Positions 1-8,858 of a DNA stretch of 64,000 bases are shown here, in pieces. Below the pieces are notes generated by a model. The model saw nothing but the letters and a program-made list of their open reading frames with translations, did no database searches and was not told the origin of the DNA. The translations under genes were made by a program, and so were the position numbers. Every line of letters starts with the position of its first letter. The stretch's first letter is position 1. This stretch comes from an uncultured Phycisphaerae bacterium (GTDB taxonomy: Bacteria; Planctomycetota; Phycisphaerae; Sedimentisphaerales; Anaerohalosphaeraceae), in the NCBI GenBank assembly GCA_937949545.1, contig CALEDR010000037.1:1-64000 (forward strand). The letters are read 5' to 3'.

Positions 1-2
1 TC

Positions 3-557
3 CACGCCCCCAAAGGGATCGGTGTTCTTTATATCCGCCGCGGGGTTCGTCTGGTGCCTTTGATTCTAGGGGGGCATCAGGAAGCGGGCCGCCGAGGAGG
101 GACGGAAAATGTGCCGGGCATCATCGGTCTGGGCAAAGCCGCCGAATTAGCCGGTGAATATATGCACGACGAAAATACGCGGGTTCGAGCTCTTCGGGAT
201 CGCCTGGAGGCCAAAATTCTGGCGACATGCCCGGATACGATAGTCAACGGCGACCGTCAAAATCGGCTTCCGAATACCCTTAACGTCAGTTTCGAATATA
301 TAGAGGGCGAATCGATTTTGATGATGCTCAATCAATGCGGTATTTGTGCCAGTTCCGGTTCGGCCTGTACCTCCGGTTCTCTGGAGCCCTCTCATGTGAT
401 GCGGGCGATGGGAGTCCCCTTTACGGCGGCTCACGGCTCCGTGCGGTTCAGTCTGAGCCGTTTCAACACGCAGCAGGAGGTCGATTTTGTCGGCGAGAAA
501 ATCGGGCCGATTATTCGGCGTCTTCGCCAGTTAAGTCCTTTTGTCAAGACGGCTTAA
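3..557 (+). CDS. Cysteine desulfurase, NifS/IscS class V aminotransferase (3' part)
   Basis: This is the C-terminal part of a PLP-dependent cysteine desulfurase, which takes sulfur from L-cysteine for Fe-S cluster or tRNA thiolation. The open frame runs in from the left edge; the first residues read HAPKGIGVLYIRRG, so the PLP lysine that precedes this motif in the family lies just outside. The family blocks GGHQEAGRRGGTENVPG and CASSGSACTSGSLEPSH are present; the Cys in SGSACTSGS is the persulfide-forming residue. The C-terminus is normal (FSLSRFNTQQEVD). The symbol is left blank because the short SGSAC loop fits NifS-like group I proteins generally and the N-terminus is missing. A 125-base gap separates it from the sugar kinase. 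Confidence 0.93.
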   Translation, partial: HAPKGIGVLYIRRGVRLVPLILGGHQEAGRRGGTENVPGIIGLGKAAELAGEYMHDENTRVRALRDRLEAKILATCPDTIVNGDRQNRLPNTLNVSFEYIEGESILMMLNQCGICASSGSACTSGSLEPSHVMRAMGVPFTAAHGSVRFSLSRFNTQQEVDFVGEKIGPIIRRLRQLSPFVKTA

Positions 558-595
558 AGATTGTTTCTGTTTCCGCTTCTCCCGTCAGAAAAGAC

Positions 596-624
596 TTGAT
601 GAATCTGTCTTTTTGCGGTACAAA
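596..624 (+). promoter_or_regulatory. Candidate sigma-70 promoter for the PfkB kinase gene
   Basis: TTGATG (596-601), a 17-base spacer and TACAAA (619-624), about 60 bases before the kinase start. The match is moderate and rests on spacing and position only. Confidence 0.35.
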
Positions 625-682
625 CTGTCCAGACATCGGCGTAGAAAATTGTCTGTGTTTTGGGTAAGGAAAGGGTATTTTC

Positions 683-1762
683 ATGGGCCTCGAATTGAAA
701 AAGGGTTGTCAATATCATCTTGTTGTTCCAACCAGTATGGGGGTTCGTTTAACGCCGCTGAATGGTCAGCCGATGCATTGTGCACGTTTGCTGATGATGC
801 AGGCCACCAGCGCCGAGACGAATGTCGCCAGCGTTTCATCGTATTTGGGGCTTCGCGTCAAAGTCCTGACAACCTTTGTCAAAGACAGTCCAATTGCCCA
901 ATTTATCAAAGATGATCTGGCCTCTCGTCATATGGAATATGAAGGGAAGGAAGTCCCGCAGGGGGGGCCTTGGGGGTATCGGCATCAGTTTAATCTGGCC
1001 GACAGCGGGTACGGGAGCCGCGGACCTCGTGTGCACAATGACCGGGCCGGCGAGGTGGGGCGGACGCTGAATGTGAAGGATTTTGATTTGGAGCGTCTTT
1101 TCGGCAAAGAAGGGGTGCAGATTGTCCATATGTCGGGGCTGATTGGGGCTCTTTCGCCGGAGACAGGACAGTTTTGTCTGGAACTGGCTCGTGCCGCCAA
1201 ACGGTATGGGACCAAGATTTCTTTTGATCTCAACTATCGGGCCTCATTCTGGAAGAATCGGGAGAAGGAATTGCGGGCCATCTTTACGGAAATTGCGTCG
1301 GTTTCGGATATTCTGGTCGGCAATGAAGAGGATTTCCAGCTGGCCCTCGGCATCGAGGGGCCGGAAGCGGGGGGCAAAGACATTGCCGCCAAGATTGACA
1401 GTTTTAAGGGGATGATTTCCTATGTCAAGAAGACCTTCCCGAATGCATCCGTTTTTGCCACAACGCTGCGGCAGGTGCTCAGTGCTGAGCGTCATTTGTG
1501 GGGGGCGATTATGGCGGAGGGGAGTGACTGGTACGTGATTGAACCCCGTGAAATCACCGTTCTGGACCGAATCGGCGGTGGGGACGGATTTGTTGGTGGT
1601 CTGCTTTATGCTATTTTGAAGGGCTGGGAGCCGGCCAAATGGGTTCAGTTTGGATGGGCGGCCGGAGCCCTGGCGACAACCCTTCTGACAGATTATGCTC
1701 AGCCGGCGGATGAAGAGCAGATTTGGAGCATCTGGGAAGGCAACGCCCGCGTGAAGCGGTAA
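683..1762 (+). CDS. PfkB-family carbohydrate kinase, 2-keto-3-deoxygluconate kinase-like
   Basis: A 359-residue ribokinase/PfkB-fold kinase that would phosphorylate a sugar or sugar acid with ATP in the cytoplasm. The C-terminal PfkB signature is clear: DRIGGGDGFVGGLLYA, with the presumed catalytic base at Asp301. The block FDLNYRASFWKN (about 181-192) followed by SDILVGNEEDF is characteristic of the 2-keto-3-deoxygluconate kinase branch, so KDG is the likeliest substrate; the exact sugar cannot be fixed from sequence. The ATG is preceded by GGAAAGGG. The N-terminus (GLELKKGCQ) lacks the usual glycine-rich opening and begins with a short strand typical of planctomycete members. It is followed 52 bases later by the guanylyltransferase. 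Confidence 0.88.
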   Translation: MGLELKKGCQYHLVVPTSMGVRLTPLNGQPMHCARLLMMQATSAETNVASVSSYLGLRVKVLTTFVKDSPIAQFIKDDLASRHMEYEGKEVPQGGPWGYRHQFNLADSGYGSRGPRVHNDRAGEVGRTLNVKDFDLERLFGKEGVQIVHMSGLIGALSPETGQFCLELARAAKRYGTKISFDLNYRASFWKNREKELRAIFTEIASVSDILVGNEEDFQLALGIEGPEAGGKDIAAKIDSFKGMISYVKKTFPNASVFATTLRQVLSAERHLWGAIMAEGSDWYVIEPREITVLDRIGGGDGFVGGLLYAILKGWEPAKWVQFGWAAGALATTLLTDYAQPADEEQIWSIWEGNARVKR

Positions 1763-1814
1763 ATCGACAGGCAGTCCCGCTCAAGCGGCTGTTTGAAAAA
1801 AGGAGACAGGTCGA

Positions 1815-2891
1815 ATGGACTTTGCCGTCATTCTGGCAGGCGGCTGCGGGCAGCGGCTGTGGCCTTTGAGCCGTCAGTCTCGACCGAAGCAGATGCTAAA
1901 ACTCCTGAATGGCCGAACGCTTCTGTGGGACAGCTTCGAACGGCTGAATCGGCTTTTCGACCTCCGTAATATCCTGGTTTTAACGAATGCGGAGTATGCC
2001 GAGCAGGTTTCCGAAAACCTGAGTGAACTGCCCAAAGACAATATCATTCCGGAGCCGTGTGTTCGTGATACGGCGGGAGCCGTCGGTCTGGCGGCGGCTG
2101 TCCTTCAAAAAACGGACCCGGAAGCGGTCATGGCAGTGGTGACTTCGGACCATATTCTCCAGCCGGCAGAACCCTTTTTGGATGCTCTTCAGACCGCAAT
2201 CCATTTTGTGAAAGAGCACCCCGAAGCCCTGCTGACTTTTGGAATCAAACCCACTTTTTCGGCAACCCAGTACGGCTATATTCGTCTGGAGATTCAAGAA
2301 GGGAAAAGCCGGATTTTTCCGGTTGCCGAATTTCGGGAAAAACCCGATCAAAAAACCGCAGAACGATTTCTGGCCCAAAGCGGGTATTTCTGGAACTCAG
2401 GGATGTTTGTCTGGAAGGCCAAAACGATTTTGAAGCATCTGAAGACGTTTTTGCCTGAATCGACGGAGCCGCTGGAAAAAATCCGTTCCGCCTGGGGAGG
2501 GCCGGAGCAGTACTCGGCTTTGGAGGAATGGTTTCCCCGTCTTCCGAACATCAGTATCGACTATGCCGTTCTGGAAAAGGCTCCTCAGATTTATGGGATA
2601 CCGCTGTCGTGCCGCTGGCTGGATGTGGGGTCCTTTGCAGCTCTGGCCGACATTGTCTCCTCGGATTCCAATCAGAATACGGTCATTGCCGGTCAGTATT
2701 GTTTGCTGGATTGCCGAAATACGATTGTGGCTACGGAATCGCCTGACCATTTGATTGCGATGATTGGGATGGAAGATGTTATCGTCGTCCACAGCCCGGA
2801 TGCGACCCTGATTTGTCCGCTTCATCAGGCCCATCGACTCAAAGAACTCCTCCGCCGGCTGGAGAGCGAAGGCAAAAGAAACTATCTGTAA
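1815..2891 (+). CDS. Mannose-1-phosphate guanylyltransferase
   Basis: Predicted to make GDP-mannose from mannose-1-phosphate and GTP for glycan synthesis. The nucleotidyltransferase signature LAGGCGQRLWPLSRQSRPKQ sits at residues 8-27, followed by VVTSDHIL (metal/nucleotide site region), FREKPD, WNSGMFVWKA and SIDYAVLEKA, all in the order seen in ManC/ManB-type enzymes. At 358 residues it has only the GT-A catalytic part plus the short left-handed beta-helix tail; the C-terminal cupin (isomerase) domain of bifunctional ManC is absent. The start is set by AAAGGAGACAGG ahead of the ATG. The next gene begins 17 bases downstream, so co-transcription is likely. Confidence 0.93.
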   Translation: MDFAVILAGGCGQRLWPLSRQSRPKQMLKLLNGRTLLWDSFERLNRLFDLRNILVLTNAEYAEQVSENLSELPKDNIIPEPCVRDTAGAVGLAAAVLQKTDPEAVMAVVTSDHILQPAEPFLDALQTAIHFVKEHPEALLTFGIKPTFSATQYGYIRLEIQEGKSRIFPVAEFREKPDQKTAERFLAQSGYFWNSGMFVWKAKTILKHLKTFLPESTEPLEKIRSAWGGPEQYSALEEWFPRLPNISIDYAVLEKAPQIYGIPLSCRWLDVGSFAALADIVSSDSNQNTVIAGQYCLLDCRNTIVATESPDHLIAMIGMEDVIVVHSPDATLICPLHQAHRLKELLRRLESEGKRNYL

Positions 2892-2908
2892 TCGGCAAGG
2901 GCCTTCAA

Positions 2909-4096
2909 ATGCGGTTTTTGGCGATTGACCACGGGGACAAAAGGACGGGGCTGGCGATATGTGACGCCTCTGAACGGGTTGTCTCTCCTTTGACGGTGCT
3001 GGAAGGGGCTGAAAACTCCCCGACTGGGATTCGCAGGGCTCTTGAATCTTATCGACTTGATGCCGCAGTCATCGGTCTGCCTTACAATATGGACGGAACG
3101 GAAGGACCGCGTGCAGCGAAGGTGCGCCGATTTGCGGAGGAACTGAAAAAATCTCTTCCGCTGCCGATTCTTTTCTTCGACGAGCGGCTGAGCAGTTTCG
3201 AGGCGCAGGAGAAATTGGCCGCTATGGAGCTTACCCGAAAAAAACGAAAGAAGCGGATGGATGCCGTGGCGGCGGCGGCGATTCTGGAGGGGTTTCTGGA
3301 GGCCCGTAAACAGGCGTTGGCGGAATTTCCCGGACGGTTTCTCCGAATTTCAGATGAAGAATCGCTGGCCCGGGAGGTGCTGTCGGAGTTTCTTTCCTGT
3401 GCACAACGGGTGCTCAGGGAGAAAGGCCGCTTTGCAGTCGCTCTATGCGGGGGACGAACTCCTCGGCGTTTTTTTGAGCATCTGAGCCGATCAGCCGATG
3501 CCCAAAAGATTGACTGGGAAAACGTGTATTGGTTCTGGACAGATGAGCGAGCCGTAAGTCCTTCCGATGCAGCGAGCAATTATCGGCTGGCCGCGGAAAC
3601 TTTTCTGAAACCCCTGCGCATCCCTCAGGAACGAGTTTATCGGATGGAGGGGGAGGCATCCGATCTGCAGGAAGCGGCGGCCGGCTATGAAAAAAAACTG
3701 CGGGAGGTTTTCGGTTTACAGCCCGGGCAGGTTCCGGTGCTGGATTTGATTCTGCTGGGAGTCGGCACCGACGGCCATATTGCTTCCCTTTTTCCTGGAA
3801 CCGACGTGCTTTCAGACAGGCAATCCCTCGTTCGGGCGGTCCGCAGCCCTGACGGATTGAACCGTCTGACCCTGACGGTTCCGGTGATTCAGAATGCCGG
3901 TTCAATTCTGGTTGTGCTCAGCGGAACGGAAAAGGCGCCGATTCTCTGTACCTTGCTGACCCATCCGCCGGCTCCAGCGGTTTATCCGGCTCACTGCCTC
4001 TGGCCGGTTCTTTCGAGGACGGTTTGGGTTGCGGATGCGGCGGCGGCTTCTCTGCTGGGGGAACGGCCGGAGAGCGGGGTTTCGAGCGGCTTGTAG
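2909..4096 (+). CDS. RuvX/YqgF nuclease domain fused to 6-phosphogluconolactonase
   Basis: A 395-residue two-domain protein. Residues 1-135 are a RuvX/YqgF RNase H-fold domain: FLAIDHGDKRTGLAICD (Asp7), VIGLPYNMDGTEGPRA, FFDERLSSFEAQ (Glu92) and KRMDAVAAAAILEGFL (Asp118), so the acidic triad is intact. Residues about 145-395 are a 6-phosphogluconolactonase (pentose phosphate pathway): ALCGGRTPRRFFEHL, WENVYWFWTDERAV and LLGVGTDGHIASLFPG. No stop or restart signal separates them. I chose ATG 2909 because the RuvX domain starts exactly there; an in-frame start at 2813 lies inside the upstream gene. RuvX usually acts in 16S rRNA 5'-end processing or Holliday junction work, with no known link to the lactonase. 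The 3' end overlaps a convergent gene by 106 bases. Confidence 0.9.
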   Translation: MRFLAIDHGDKRTGLAICDASERVVSPLTVLEGAENSPTGIRRALESYRLDAAVIGLPYNMDGTEGPRAAKVRRFAEELKKSLPLPILFFDERLSSFEAQEKLAAMELTRKKRKKRMDAVAAAAILEGFLEARKQALAEFPGRFLRISDEESLAREVLSEFLSCAQRVLREKGRFAVALCGGRTPRRFFEHLSRSADAQKIDWENVYWFWTDERAVSPSDAASNYRLAAETFLKPLRIPQERVYRMEGEASDLQEAAAGYEKKLREVFGLQPGQVPVLDLILLGVGTDGHIASLFPGTDVLSDRQSLVRAVRSPDGLNRLTLTVPVIQNAGSILVVLSGTEKAPILCTLLTHPPAPAVYPAHCLWPVLSRTVWVADAAAASLLGERPESGVSSGL

Positions 4097-4797
4097 CAGC
4101 CGAGGATTCTGCACCCCCGTTTTTGACAGAGGCTGATGAGCCGCTGAGCCTGGCTGTTCTCTTTTACAAAAAGAAAGGCCTGTTCCGCCGACGAAGCAAT
4201 CATATTGCGGTCCGGATGACCGTCCAAATAAGGGGCGTTAATCAGAATCAGTTCGTATTGATTTTTCACCTGCCGAAGAAGGGGGGCCAGATTCATCTGT
4301 CGCGTTTGGTCAAAATAATGTGCCGGAACCAGAAACAGATTGTCCAGGTCGGATTCCACCGGCAGGGCGGTTAAGCCGTTGGAGGAGGAGGTTGCGAACG
4401 CCTTCCAGACGGCGTTGCGTTTGGTGTCCAAATCAATCAGCAGGCAGCGGCATTTAGCCTGACTGGAAAGCAGGGCCAGCCGGATCGGAATGGTGACCGG
4501 CAGACACTCCAGTCCCGCTGCCGCCAAAAGAACAGTTTTAGGTTTCGAGGGCTCTTTCTTCAGGATTTCAAAGAGCTGCAGTTCGCTGTGCAGAAATGTC
4601 CCAAACGTCTGATTGGAGGTTTGCGAAGCGGCTTTTCGGGAACGAAAAGGACGAAGCGGACGAATCAGTACAGCGATTAAGACGGAGGCAAAGAAAAGAA
4701 CGAGAAGCAGATAGGTCCAGACTGTTCCGAAAATTGTATTGAACCATCCCTGGAATCCGCTGGCCTGCATTGCCTCAAACATGGCAACTATCCGCAT
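3991..4797 (-). CDS. Membrane-anchored degenerate BY-kinase (CpsD/CapB)-like protein
   Basis: A 268-residue protein with one membrane helix at about residues 25-47 (FGTVWTYLLLVLFFASVLIAV), then a cytosolic domain resembling the P-loop domain of bacterial tyrosine kinases of exopolysaccharide systems. LLIDLDTKRNAVWKAF matches the Walker A' strand and ELILINAPYLDGHPD matches the Walker B/'DTPP' strand. The Walker A lysine-serine/threonine motif is missing: the segment reads AAAGLECLPVTIP. It therefore probably does not hydrolyse ATP in the normal way. It overlaps the end of the coiled-coil gene by 10 bases (ATGCGGATAG), which suggests translational coupling; ATG 4782 is an alternative start. 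A regulatory role in polysaccharide export is an inference. Confidence 0.65.
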   Translation of the reverse strand: MRIVAMFEAMQASGFQGWFNTIFGTVWTYLLLVLFFASVLIAVLIRPLRPFRSRKAASQTSNQTFGTFLHSELQLFEILKKEPSKPKTVLLAAAGLECLPVTIPIRLALLSSQAKCRCLLIDLDTKRNAVWKAFATSSSNGLTALPVESDLDNLFLVPAHYFDQTRQMNLAPLLRQVKNQYELILINAPYLDGHPDRNMIASSAEQAFLFVKENSQAQRLISLCQKRGCRILGCYKPLETPLSGRSPSREAAAASATQTVLERTGQRQ

Positions 4798-6254
4798 GGA
4801 AACTCAATATAAACGCCGGGATGGTTTCGGCAGAACTGTTCAATATCTCGACGAACGATTTCGGCAATAAGGGAATCGCCGTTGGCCGGCCGGGTTGTTC
4901 TGACGGCGGAACCTGCGGGCTCAAAAACAGGATGGAGGGGCTGCGGCCTGGGAGCCGATTTGTCGGCCTTTTCGGCAGGCGGAGTGCTGAGGAACTGATG
5001 CACCACGCTGCGAACGGACTTATTCGGATCAATCCGGCTGCTTGTCGGCGGCTGACGGCGGGCGCTGCTCTCTCTTCGCTGGGCGGAAAGAATCTGTTCA
5101 GATAGGTCAAAGCGGGGGATTGCAAAGTCTTTCTTGTCTTCCTCCAAAGCGGCTTCCTGCGGTTTCGGAGACGAATCCGCTTTGGTTTCTTCCGCCTCGA
5201 AAACAGATGAATTGGTCTGTATGTCCGCTTCCGAAATTGCTGCGTCAAAATCTTCCTGTTCGGATGCGAGCTGCTCGCAAACCCGCTCGTATTTCGTTTT
5301 CCAGTTTTCCGCTTCTTTGGTTTTTTTCTCCAGCCCCTCCCGAAGTGCAGCCTCAGTCTTCAGCGAAACTGCCTGCTGTGTGAGAAGATTTTGCTCCAGC
5401 CGCTGAATCTGCCGTTCCAGAGAAGCATTCTGCTGTCGGAGATGTTCGATTTCCTGATGGAAGGCATCAACGGTTTTTTGAAGGGCTTCCGTTTTGTCCT
5501 GAAGCGAGTTTATTTCCTCCTGCAGAGACATTTCGCGGTTTTGCAGGGATTGTCGGATTTGCTGTTCTGCGGCGAGACGATCGGAAATTTGTATTTTTTC
5601 TTTGCGGAGGTGTTCGTTTTCCTCTTTCAGGGCTGAAAGGAGAAGGTTCAGGTTTTCGATCTGGTCTTGTGCCTGTTCAAGGCGGCTTTTGAAGTGTTCC
5701 GTTTCCTGCTGAAGTGTTTTGAATCGGCTGTTTTCTTCTGTCAAAACGGAACAGGTTTCCTGCGTTTGCTGAAGCGTCTTCTGAAGACGGTCAATCTCCT
5801 CTGTCAGCTGCCGAATGTGGTTTTCCTGCTCCTGACAGGTTTGAGAAAGATTTTCTTTTTGTTCCCTGAGCAGGCGAAGGGTTTTTTTGAGTGTTTCAAC
5901 CTCTTGGGTGAGGGAGGGATTTTCCGTGTTAGTGCTAGTATTTGTCAGCGGTGTTTCCGGAGAACCCATCCGTTCTGCGGTGTCGGACAACGCATAGGAT
6001 TCAGACGAGGTCTCATGGAGTATATCCCCGCTGATGGCGTCAGACTCTGCCATCAAGTCGGATTCGGGTTTAATCCCGGGATTCTGGTTTTCTGAAGCGT
6101 CCGGTTCGGTATGGTCAGGTTGGGATGCGATAAGAGGTGTATCTGGGTCGATAGACTCCGGTTCTTCCTTCTCCTTCTCTTCTTTTCTGAGAGCTCGAAG
6201 AATTTCTGCCCTGCACTGAAGAATATCCTCATCCAGATTATCCTCTGGTATCAT
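4788..6254 (-). CDS. Coiled-coil protein with C-terminal BY-kinase-type motif
   Basis: A 488-residue acidic protein without signal peptide or membrane helix. Residues about 1-115 are disordered and rich in Ser/Glu/Pro; residues 115-345 form one long coiled coil (TLKKTLRLLREQKENL onward, with regular Leu/Ile heptads); then comes a Pro/Ser linker. Near the C-terminus is RFDLSEQILSAQRRESSARR, resembling the conserved stretch in front of the kinase core in some planctomycete tyrosine autokinases, and finally a short folded tail (DIEQFCRNHPGVYIEF). Its stop overlaps the start of the degenerate kinase-like gene, so the two probably form a complex. AGGGAG lies about 8 bases before the ATG. Molecular function unknown. 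Confidence 0.7.
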   Translation of the reverse strand: MIPEDNLDEDILQCRAEILRALRKEEKEKEEPESIDPDTPLIASQPDHTEPDASENQNPGIKPESDLMAESDAISGDILHETSSESYALSDTAERMGSPETPLTNTSTNTENPSLTQEVETLKKTLRLLREQKENLSQTCQEQENHIRQLTEEIDRLQKTLQQTQETCSVLTEENSRFKTLQQETEHFKSRLEQAQDQIENLNLLLSALKEENEHLRKEKIQISDRLAAEQQIRQSLQNREMSLQEEINSLQDKTEALQKTVDAFHQEIEHLRQQNASLERQIQRLEQNLLTQQAVSLKTEAALREGLEKKTKEAENWKTKYERVCEQLASEQEDFDAAISEADIQTNSSVFEAEETKADSSPKPQEAALEEDKKDFAIPRFDLSEQILSAQRRESSARRQPPTSSRIDPNKSVRSVVHQFLSTPPAEKADKSAPRPQPLHPVFEPAGSAVRTTRPANGDSLIAEIVRRDIEQFCRNHPGVYIEFPCG

Positions 6255-6338
6255 CTTGCTGTCTCCCTATATAATTGCTTGCCAAAATAGGAAATATAGC
6301 AAAGCAAGGCAAGTTTTTCAACCGTTTTCAGTCGTTCT

Positions 6339-7565
6339 TCATGAATCTTCAGGGCCTATGCTTACTTGTGTAAACTTTTCGAGAGGATAGTCTCGAATCA
6401 ACTGATTAATTTGCTCAACGGTGACGGATTTTACGGCTTGAACATCCTCGGCTACGGGACGGTATGATTTCAGATAAATCCAGTTAAAACCAAGGCTTAC
6501 AAGCCGCCCCATCGGACGTTCGGCTTCGAGAGTAATTGCACTGAGCACTTTGTTTTTTGCGGCTGTCAGTTCGTTTTCCGAAATGCCGTTCTGCTTCAGT
6601 TCATCAAAAATATTCTGGACAATCTGGAGCACTTTCTGTCGATTTTCGGTTGGGCAGCGAATATAACTGGATAAAATCCCCACTCCATCCATCGCTTCAC
6701 AGTGCATCACGGCGGTATCAGCAACAGCCGGGTCCACCAGCGCCCAGAAAAAGCGTGAGCCGGTGGAATCTCCGATGATGACGGATAAAAGAGAGGCCGC
6801 AAATCGGCGGGGGTCCTGCATGGAGACGGAAGGACTCATCAGGCAAATATGTTCACAGGTTAGTCCTCTTTGGGTCTGACGCTTCTGAAGTCCGGTTCCT
6901 TCAAAAAAGGCAAGTGTACGTCCGACTTCCATCGGTTCCCAGGCACTGCAGAGCCGTTCAATCAGCCGACGCGTCTGGTCAAAGTCAAATCGCCCGCAGC
7001 AGGCCGCCACCAGGTTATTCGGGGCGTACCGGCGGCTGAAATAGTCCCGCATTTGTTCCGCTGTCAGATTTCCGATGGTTTCCTCGGTTCCGAGAACGCT
7101 GTTGGCACAGGGATGGGAACCAAAGTGAAGCTGTCTGGCCTGATCAATCACCTGAAACTCCGGCAGGTCCTTGTACATGGCAATCTCTTCGAGGATGACC
7201 TTTTTCTCGACGTCAAAGTCATCGGTTCGAAGAGCGGGCCGCATCAGCCGACACCACAGCTCCACCGCCGCCGAAAAAAATTCCGGCAGGACGGCGGCAT
7301 AATACACGGTATTTTCTTCGCTGGTGAAGGCGTTGAATTTGGCCCCGAGCCGATCGAAGGCCTCGTTGACTTCTACCGATGAAAGGTCCTCCGTGCCCTT
7401 AAAGAGCATATGTTCGAGAAAGTGGGATACGCCGCTGAGGGAAGGGGTTTCATCTCTGGAGCCGGTTCGAACAAAAAAGCCGACGGCAGCGGACTGGGCG
7501 TTGGGATTAATTTCTCCAATCAGTGTTAATCCGTTTTTCAGCTGGACATGTCGGAACTGCATCAA
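6339..7565 (-). CDS. M16 family zinc metallopeptidase (active-site subunit)
   Basis: A 408-residue pitrilysin/processing-peptidase family protein. The inverted zinc motif HFLEH is intact (His48, Glu51, His52, in SGVSHFLEHMLFKGT), and the distal glutamate region ILEEIAMYKDLPEFQ is present. The second half contains the ARG-type loop and the usual SFNWIYLKSYRPV region. No signal peptide is visible, so a cytoplasmic or unusual location is likely. Its start overlaps the end of the neighbouring M16 gene by 4 bases (ATGA), so the two are translated together and likely form the heterodimer usual for this family, with this subunit supplying the zinc site. Confidence 0.92.
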   Translation of the reverse strand: MMQFRHVQLKNGLTLIGEINPNAQSAAVGFFVRTGSRDETPSLSGVSHFLEHMLFKGTEDLSSVEVNEAFDRLGAKFNAFTSEENTVYYAAVLPEFFSAAVELWCRLMRPALRTDDFDVEKKVILEEIAMYKDLPEFQVIDQARQLHFGSHPCANSVLGTEETIGNLTAEQMRDYFSRRYAPNNLVAACCGRFDFDQTRRLIERLCSAWEPMEVGRTLAFFEGTGLQKRQTQRGLTCEHICLMSPSVSMQDPRRFAASLLSVIIGDSTGSRFFWALVDPAVADTAVMHCEAMDGVGILSSYIRCPTENRQKVLQIVQNIFDELKQNGISENELTAAKNKVLSAITLEAERPMGRLVSLGFNWIYLKSYRPVAEDVQAVKSVTVEQINQLIRDYPLEKFTQVSIGPEDS

Positions 7566-8809
7566 GACTCCTGTTGGTTCTGAAGCGACTGAAGCGGCTG
7601 CGGGCCGAGTGAAACAAATGTAAATTCCTGACTGAAAGGCCCGTCCAGGAATTCCTGAACGGTCTGTGTTGTAAGGGATTCGATGGCCCGGCGGATTTCC
7701 TCCAGAGGCCGAACCCGTTTCAGGTAAAACCAGTCTGCCGCCAGCCGGGAAGCGCGGGCGGAGGTTGATTCGTTCTGCATAATCAGCGTGCTTTTCAGGC
7801 CTGTCTTGGCACGAAGCAGTTCGTCTTCGCTGATTCCGTTCCGAAGCCGGCGGAATTCGGAAAGAATGACGGACAGGGTTTCTTCCGCTTTGTCCGGTGT
7901 AGTTCCGGCGTATCCGGAAATGCCGGCGAAGGAACGAAGGGAATGATAGCGGGTTCCTACGGCATAGCAGAGTCCTCTTTTTTCCCGGACTTCCGTAAAA
8001 AGACGGCTGCTCATTCCTCCGCCCAGAACCGCACAGGCCGCCATCACAGAGTAATAGAGCGGCGAGTCACAGGGCGGGACCTTTGTCATAAAACCGATAT
8101 GCACCTGTGCACCGGGATTCGGGATGTGATGATAACCGTCGGCGGCTGCCTGCGGGGGCGGAGGGCATTCCTGACAGGCGGGGGTATGACCGAACAGCGT
8201 TTCAATGTGTCTGAGAAACGCGTGCGTGTCAATTTTCCCCGCCGCCGACAGAACGGCTCCGGACCAGGCAAACAGCCGCTCTTTGAGAGCTCGGGTTTGC
8301 GGTGGGGTCAACTGTTGAAGGTCCTCTTCTTTTCCGGCGCACGGGCGTCCGAGCGGGTCTGGATAGAACCGTTCATACAGGCAGACACTGACCTTTTGAC
8401 GCGGGTCGTCGTCGAGGGCTTCCAGCTCCTGAAGGGCCAGCTGCCGGCTGGGCTCAAACAGGTCCTCTTGCAGACGCGGACGCAGGAGAATGTCGGCATA
8501 CAGTTCGAGGGCTCTGAAAAGGTTTTCGGATTGTAGGGAACCGCCATAGAAGAGATATTCCGGGCTTACACTGCTTTGGCGGTGAAGGCCGATACTGTCC
8601 AGCTCTTCCACCAGCCGACGGCTGTTGTAGGGTCCGGCTCCCCGGAAAAGCCAGTCATTCAGAACCGCGGCGGCTCCGCAGCATCCGTCCGGAAGGGCTG
8701 CACTGCCGCCGGGCAGCAGAAAAGCAAAGGAAGCGGATTCTACGCCGCTGACGGGCTGGACCAGAACGGTCAGACCGCCGGGCAGAGTCATTTGTTCTAC
8801 GGGTTCCAT
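7562..8809 (-). CDS. M16 family peptidase-like protein lacking the zinc motif (partner subunit)
   Basis: About 415 residues, paralogous to the downstream M16 peptidase. Where the active subunit has HFLEH, this one reads CGAAAVLNDWLFRGAGPY, so no zinc site is formed. The C-terminal half is well conserved: MSSRLFTEVREKRGLCYAVG is the R/Y-containing substrate-binding block of the family. This matches the inactive partner of bacterial M16B heterodimers. I chose ATG 8809 (MEPVEQMTLPGGL), where the domain begins; a TTG at 8866, overlapping the SMC stop, would add 19 residues. It ends with a 4-base overlap with the active subunit. Confidence 0.87.
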   Translation of the reverse strand: MEPVEQMTLPGGLTVLVQPVSGVESASFAFLLPGGSAALPDGCCGAAAVLNDWLFRGAGPYNSRRLVEELDSIGLHRQSSVSPEYLFYGGSLQSENLFRALELYADILLRPRLQEDLFEPSRQLALQELEALDDDPRQKVSVCLYERFYPDPLGRPCAGKEEDLQQLTPPQTRALKERLFAWSGAVLSAAGKIDTHAFLRHIETLFGHTPACQECPPPPQAAADGYHHIPNPGAQVHIGFMTKVPPCDSPLYYSVMAACAVLGGGMSSRLFTEVREKRGLCYAVGTRYHSLRSFAGISGYAGTTPDKAEETLSVILSEFRRLRNGISEDELLRAKTGLKSTLIMQNESTSARASRLAADWFYLKRVRPLEEIRRAIESLTTQTVQEFLDGPFSQEFTFVSLGPQPLQSLQNQQES

Positions 8810-8858
8810 TTTGGTTCTTTCATTCGGGGTTGGAAGACTCTTTGGGTTCGGCAACCAT

